Assembly: GCA_026393775.1 (NCBI GenBank)
Contig: JAPKZM010000219.1
Coordinates: 1 to 24,077, forward strand
Origin: Candidatus Aminicenantota bacterium
GTDB lineage: Bacteria > Acidobacteriota > Aminicenantia > UBA2199
Direction: 5' to 3'
DNA: 24,077 nucleotides
The notes under the pieces were generated by a model. That model worked only from the letters and a program-made list of their open reading frames with translations. It had not been told where the DNA came from and did no database searches. The translations under genes and the position numbers were made by a program. Below, one piece after another: positions 20,950 through 24,077 of the stretch (the first letter of the stretch is position 1; each line of letters opens with the position of its first letter).

Positions 20950-21264
20950 CTATGCCACTTTGATGCCGGAATTAATGATTTCATGATAAAAAAAGGATTC
21001 ATCTTTGTTCCGACTGGAAAATGGATGGATTTCAATTCGATAGTCGATATTCCTGACCGTCCGACCTATTTTTTGAATGTCCAAAAAACGTACGCCGGTA
21101 AATGCATCGGAAATTAAGGCAACATCAATGTCACTGTATTTTGCAAACGTCCCATTAGCGTATGATCCGAATAAATACGCTTCTTTAATAATAATATTTT
21201 TCTGTTCAAGGGCTTTGATCAATCTCCTTACAATATTTAAGATTTCAGTTTTTTTTGCAGCCAT
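20950..21264 (-). CDS. MNT-type nucleotidyltransferase (HEPN/MNT antitoxin)
   Basis: This 104-residue minimal nucleotidyltransferase has GSYANGTFAKYSDIDVAL (33-50), giving the GS and D45/D47 metal site, and a third carboxylate E78 in YRIEIHPF. Antitoxins of this type silence a partner HEPN toxin, in studied cases by AMP transfer to the toxin. The gene overlaps the 3' end of the HEPN gene by 28 bases and has its own GGGAGAAG ribosome binding site within that gene. Toxin first, antitoxin second is a common HEPN/MNT order. All catalytic residues appear present. Confidence 0.88.
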   Translation of the reverse strand: MAAKKTEILNIVRRLIKALEQKNIIIKEAYLFGSYANGTFAKYSDIDVALISDAFTGVRFLDIQKIGRTVRNIDYRIEIHPFSSRNKDESFFYHEIINSGIKVA

Positions 21265-21629
21265 TTAAACTTCTCCCTGATTTGTTTAAATTTATCCAAG
21301 GTGAATTCTTCAGTGCACAGCTGGTAAAATTTAAATTGCTCATCCGGATACCTGGTGGAAATATGAAAAGTGTTCACCTCTTCAAAAAAATCATAGATTT
21401 CTTCATCGACCTCAATACCAATTTCTTTAATTAATACAACAAGATTGTGGGTTTTGGGAGGGAATTCTCTTTTCTGTTGAACAAAAATGGCTTTTAAGGT
21501 TTTTTCCAAAACAAGATGGCCTAAAAATAAAGCCCAATCATATTTTTTTTCTTTAATTAATGCTTCGGCTGCCTCAAAATCATGCTCAGCTGATTTTACC
21601 CAATATTCAATTTGTTTCTCATTATCCAT
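21237..21629 (-). CDS. HEPN-domain protein (toxin partner of MNT)
   Basis: This 130-residue all-helical HEPN domain (PF05168 type) has YWVKSAEHDFEAAEAL, then LGHLVLEKTLKAIFV, PKTHNLVVLI and STRYPDEQ (91-98). The RYPD motif is typical of this branch. The RX4HXY nuclease motif of HepT-type toxins is not present, so RNase activity is not assured. It pairs with the overlapping MNT gene as a toxin-antitoxin or substrate-binding unit. The start ATG at 21629 has no strong ribosome binding site. Low GC content matches the neighbouring HEPN gene and suggests a transferred defence cluster beside the tRNA-Ser locus. Confidence 0.85.
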   Translation of the reverse strand: MDNEKQIEYWVKSAEHDFEAAEALIKEKKYDWALFLGHLVLEKTLKAIFVQQKREFPPKTHNLVVLIKEIGIEVDEEIYDFFEEVNTFHISTRYPDEQFKFYQLCTEEFTLDKFKQIREKFKWLQKKLKS

Positions 21630-21741
21630 ATTAAACTTATATCATTACTTCGAGATTTTTTCAATTTTAAAGGCCAAAGGGATTGAGAAAGGAATGGTTT
21701 TTTGAAAAAGCAATTCCAACCTAAAAATCTTATCCAATAAG

Positions 21742-21883
21742 TGGACATTAATGTGGACATTTTTATGGACAAAAATAATGAGGCAATGATATAAAAAGGC
21801 TATATTATTAGTATAATTGAGACAATTAACTGGACATAGATGTGGACAAATAAACAGGACATAGCGTGGCAAAATTATGTCCA
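21742..21883. repeat. Cluster of TGGACA-type short repeats
   Basis: TGGACA occurs at 21742, 21754, 21766, 21831 and 21843, with AGGACA at 21856 and an inverted TGTCCA at 21878. Groups of three fall on either side of a 60-bp AT-rich gap. Similar repeat clusters occur at ends of some insertion sequences (IS21-like), and arrays of this kind can also be protein-binding sites. No transposase is present. The 21630-21996 interval holds no gene I can support; a minus-strand frame at 21645-21929 looks non-coding. Confidence 0.45.
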
Positions 21884-21967
21884 TGAACGGTTCCAAACCC
21901 TCAAAAATCCGAGCGCTACGCGACAGCAACCCCCGGCAATTGATTTAAAACCGCAGTTTGATTTAAA

Positions 21968-21980
21968 GTTGCCCGGCAAC
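21968..21980. promoter_or_regulatory. Palindromic operator candidate upstream of the WYL gene
   Basis: GTTGC-CCG-GCAAC is a perfect palindrome just before a -10-like TAAAAT (21985-21990). The 10-mer TTGATTTAAA occurs twice nearby (21940-21949, 21958-21967). If the -10 is real, transcription starts at or next to the ATG at 21997, a leaderless message. Autoregulation by the WYL protein is a guess. Confidence 0.4.
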
Positions 21981-21996
21981 CTGCTAAAATACGTAC

Positions 21997-22883
21997 ATGG
22001 CCAAGAAATTCGCCTTTGAAAGGTACATTTGGTTCCATTCCAAACTTAAAGCCGGGCGCTATCCCAAGCTTGCCGATTTGGCGGAAAAATTCGAGATTTC
22101 CCGGCGCCAGGCGGCGCGGGAAATAGATTTCATGAAAAATTTTTTTTCGGCCCCGATCGAGTATGCACGCGAGCGCAACGGCTATCACTATACCGAGGCC
22201 GGTTTCGAACTGCCTGGCATCTGGCTCGGCCAGGAAGAGATCGTCGCCCTGATCATTTCCAAGCGCATTTCCACCGCCATTCCCGACCAGCGCCTTACGC
22301 CGTGGCACCGGAAATATTCGCCGGCTGCGCCTTCGCCCTGGCCAAGAACAGAAGGATGCGGATCACGTACCGTTCCGCTTACAGCAACGAAATCCGCGAA
22401 CGCGAGATCAGTCCGCTGCATCTCCTGCTCTACCTGGGCAACTGGCACTTGATAGCCTTTTGCCATAACCGCGGCGACCTGCGCGATTTCGTCTTGTCGC
22501 GTGTAGTCGAAATGGAAATACTCGTGGAAAAGGTAGGTGCGGAGCTGCTGGCCCGAGATATCAAAAAGATGATCGACAAACATTACGGCATCTTTTTGCA
22601 GGGCGAGGAAAAGCGGGTCAAGGTGAGGTTCCACGGCCGTAGCGTCGGCATTGTCCGCGACCAATCGTGGTTTGCCGGGCAACGGGTCATTGAAGAAAAA
22701 GATTCGCTGCTGCTCAGCTTCCCGGTCACCGACTACCGCGAAGTCCTCGGCGACATCCTGCGTTTCGGCGCTGAGGCCGAGGTCCTTGAACCGGCCGAAC
22801 TCCGCGACTTGATCGCTGAAACCGCCGTCGGCATGAACCGCATCTATGGCCGTCGAAAAGGCGGTTCCAGGGCAAAAAAATAA
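21997..22883 (+). pseudogene. WYL-domain transcriptional regulator, broken by internal deletion and frameshift
   Basis: Frame 1 (from 21997) encodes a DeoR/HTH_11-like N-terminus (LADLAEKFEISRRQAAREIDFM) and the start of the middle region (GIWLGQEEIVALIISKRISTAIPDQ), then turns to nonsense. The correct sequence resumes in another frame near 22300 with PEIFAGCAFALAKNRRMRITYRS and the WYL block ISPLHLLLYLGNWHLIAFC, running to 22883. About 40-60 residues normally found between these parts are missing, so this is a deletion with frameshift, not a single-base slip. The C-terminal half is intact and conserved-looking, suggesting recent damage or an assembly error at about 22285-22305. Intact relatives are ligand-sensing repressors or activators, often near defence genes. 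Confidence 0.78.
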
Positions 22884-22903
22884 AAAAAAATATCTCCTGC
22901 CCC

Positions 22904-22920
22904 ATGACACGATTTGTCAT
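22904..22920. promoter_or_regulatory. Inverted repeat upstream of the small protein gene
   Basis: ATGACA-CGATT-TGTCAT is a perfect 6-bp dyad 21 bases after the WYL stop. A TATAGT (22932-22937) downstream could be a -10, but no well-spaced -35 is visible. It is a candidate operator or weak terminator. Confidence 0.35.
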
Positions 22921-22954
22921 AGTGGCTGTTTTATAGTGCAGGCAGGAGAACATA

Positions 22955-23152
22955 ATGAAAAATGAACAGATGAGTTTGTTCCCGATGAGAGACCTCGGCC
23001 AGGTCATGATGGCAGCCAAGGATTTGATCGTTGTCGCCTGTGATTACGTGGCCCAGTGGGGAGACCAATGCCTGAATGATCCGGACACGCCGGCCTTCAT
23101 CCGCTCGATCTACTCGGACCAGGGTTTGGACGCGGTGCAAAAAGCCGGTTAA
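22955..23152 (+). CDS. Small uncharacterised protein (65 residues)
   Basis: ATG at 22955 follows AGGAG five to six bases upstream. The product (MKNEQMSLFPMRDLGQVMMA...) is a compact amphipathic, mostly helical protein with an acidic middle (DQCLNDPDTP) and one cysteine pair candidate (C29, C39 by my count). There is no signal, membrane segment or motif I recognise. GC-rich third positions and the good ribosome binding site support a real gene. It lies between the broken WYL gene and the GspE-like gene, with no clear functional link to either. Confidence 0.6.
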   Translation: MKNEQMSLFPMRDLGQVMMAAKDLIVVACDYVAQWGDQCLNDPDTPAFIRSIYSDQGLDAVQKAG

Positions 23153-23202
23153 GGCGAAAAATTCCCAAAGGCAACATCCCGGCAAAACCTGCTCTTTTCT
23201 CC

Positions 23203-23232
23203 TTGCACTTCCGGATCCGCTTGCGTTACAAT
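23203..23232 (+). promoter_or_regulatory. Promoter of the GspE/PilB-like gene
   Basis: TTGCAC (23203-23208), an 18-nt spacer and TACAAT (23227-23232) predict a start near 23239, about 16 bases before the ATG at 23255. Confidence 0.55.
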
Positions 23233-23254
23233 CGTTGCCGGAGCGAAACAGGAA

Positions 23255-24077
23255 ATGGTGAAGGAATCATCGCTAATTACCGAACTGGCAGCGTTGGCGC
23301 TCCTTGGCATGTTCATTTACTTCATGAAATGGCTTGAAAAAAGGGGACAAAGACAGAGGCGGCATCCGGCGAGCTGTCCGGCTGCTGCGGCCGCCAAGGA
23401 ACCCGGCCTGGACCATAATCCCGGCGGGCCGCTCACCGAAAAACAGGCGCAAAAATTGTTTGAGACAATCCTGCAGGCCGCGATCAGGCAAAAGGCCGAC
23501 ACAATCCTCATCGACACGATCTCCGGGCGGCCTCAAGTGCGTTTGCGCCTGGAGGGCAAGTTCCAGGAATTGACCGGTGTGGGGGATGCGGAGTCCTTCC
23601 GGCGACTGGTTGCCCAGGCCAGGCGCAGCGCTGGGTTGCCGGCGCAGCCCGATCCTTTAACAGGCGGCCGCGGCTCCTTTCTCCGCCTCTATCGCCATGG
23701 CCACCTGCGCAGCGCTGGTTATCGCGTCGAAGCAGGCGAGCTTTCATTCGCTTTTCAAGAAGTTTCGCGACGCAGCCGAGCCGTCCGCTTCGATCTCGAA
23801 TCCATCCCAACGCCGGGCAATGAAGCGTTGAAGATATCCCTGCGTCCGGAGAGGTCACTGGAGAGCACGCGCTTCGATCTGGGTTTCGCCGCCGCGGCCG
23901 AGCGAAAATACATCGAGGCGGTGCGCTCGCGCAGCGGCATCGTATTGCTGACCGGACCGTGCAATGCGGGGAAGTCGACAGCCACTTACCGCGCTTTATC
24001 GTTCCTGCGCGACGAGGGTAGGAAGGTCATCACGCTGGAATGGCCGATCGAATGGATGCTGTCAGGAACCATTCAAT
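23255..24077 (+). CDS. GspE/PilB/PilT-like secretion ATPase, 5' part (runs off the window)
   Basis: The frame is open from ATG 23255 to the window end (274 codons). A hydrophobic N-terminal segment (LAALALLGMFIYFMKWL) is followed by a basic stretch, unusual for this normally soluble family. ADTILIDT (about 81-88) corresponds to the ASDIHIE segment of the N-terminal domain. GIVLLTGPCNAGKST carries Walker A (TGPTGSGKTT in relatives). VITLEWPIEW corresponds to the Asp box (ITIEDPVEY) with W in place of D. Such ATPases power type II secretion or type IV pili as hexamers. The altered Asp box and membrane segment suggest a divergent or degenerate member. GGA lies just before the start; the ribosome binding site is weak. 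Confidence 0.75.
   Translation, partial: MVKESSLITELAALALLGMFIYFMKWLEKRGQRQRRHPASCPAAAAAKEPGLDHNPGGPLTEKQAQKLFETILQAAIRQKADTILIDTISGRPQVRLRLEGKFQELTGVGDAESFRRLVAQARRSAGLPAQPDPLTGGRGSFLRLYRHGHLRSAGYRVEAGELSFAFQEVSRRSRAVRFDLESIPTPGNEALKISLRPERSLESTRFDLGFAAAAERKYIEAVRSRSGIVLLTGPCNAGKSTATYRALSFLRDEGRKVITLEWPIEWMLSGTIQ

Noticed and set aside
21645..21929. 94-codon minus-strand frame upstream of the HEPN gene
   Set aside because: It runs across the TGGACA repeat cluster, has no ribosome binding site and its translation looks random.

Overview
The window is bacterial chromosome of mixed composition. A GC-rich backbone carries housekeeping-type genes: a DnaE-family polymerase, glutaredoxin plus ferredoxin:thioredoxin reductase, a class-V aminotransferase, a DUF885 metallopeptidase, Uup-type ABC-F, cyclophilin, tRNA-Ser and a GspE/PilB-like ATPase. 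Two AT-rich stretches (about 340-7180 and 19550-21900) carry defence and toxin-antitoxin genes and look horizontally acquired. The FTR-rubredoxin protein suggests an anaerobic or microaerophilic lifestyle. The gene mix would suit an uncultured Acidobacteriota/Aminicenantes-like bacterium, but that is a weak guess; no rRNA or ribosomal protein is present to anchor it.

Layout. 1-456: the end of an unknown gene, a palindrome-rich repeat block, then a strong promoter. 457-4637: RloA/AbiLi-like ATPase, RloB/AbiLii-like TOPRIM protein and a TOTE-type primase-helicase, probably one operon. 4796-7131: a type II restriction-modification pair (SPPY methyltransferase and XcyI-like PD-(D/E)xK nuclease) with overlapping stop and start. 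7190-9727: an unusually short DnaE-like polymerase. 9914-10710: a thiol-redox pair with its own promoter. 10816-13702 (minus): aminotransferase and DUF885 peptidase. 13874-14467: exported isochorismatase-fold hydrolase. 14919-16832 (minus): Uup. 17044-18420: membrane-anchored unknown protein. 18435-18920 (minus): cyclophilin. 19094-19634: the tRNA-Ser locus. 19801-21629 (minus): a frameshifted Apea-like HEPN gene and a HEPN/MNT pair. 21997-22883: a broken WYL regulator. 22955-23152: a small protein. 23255-end: a partial secretion/pilus ATPase.

Two features stand out. First, directly upstream of the intact tRNA-Ser(UGA) is a second promoter-bearing copy of its first 50 nt. It is interrupted in the D loop and in the anticodon loop by pairs of about 57-nt bulged hairpins; a fifth hairpin follows the intact tRNA. 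All five share a TA-N4-CACT...AGTG-N4'-TA stem whose N4 differs from copy to copy but always pairs. The two hairpins of each pair are the same element in opposite orientations. I recognise no described family that fits. Second, the DnaE-like gene contains three in-frame copies of a short GC-rich palindromic element (translated roughly G-x-x-R-P-P-V-G-L), plus one inverted copy. A further copy lies in the same reading frame near the 3' end of the unrelated DUF885 gene. This behaves like the protein-coding palindromic elements known from Rickettsia, but with a different sequence.

The defence genes fall into modules separated by a short repeated motif, suggesting modular assembly of the island.
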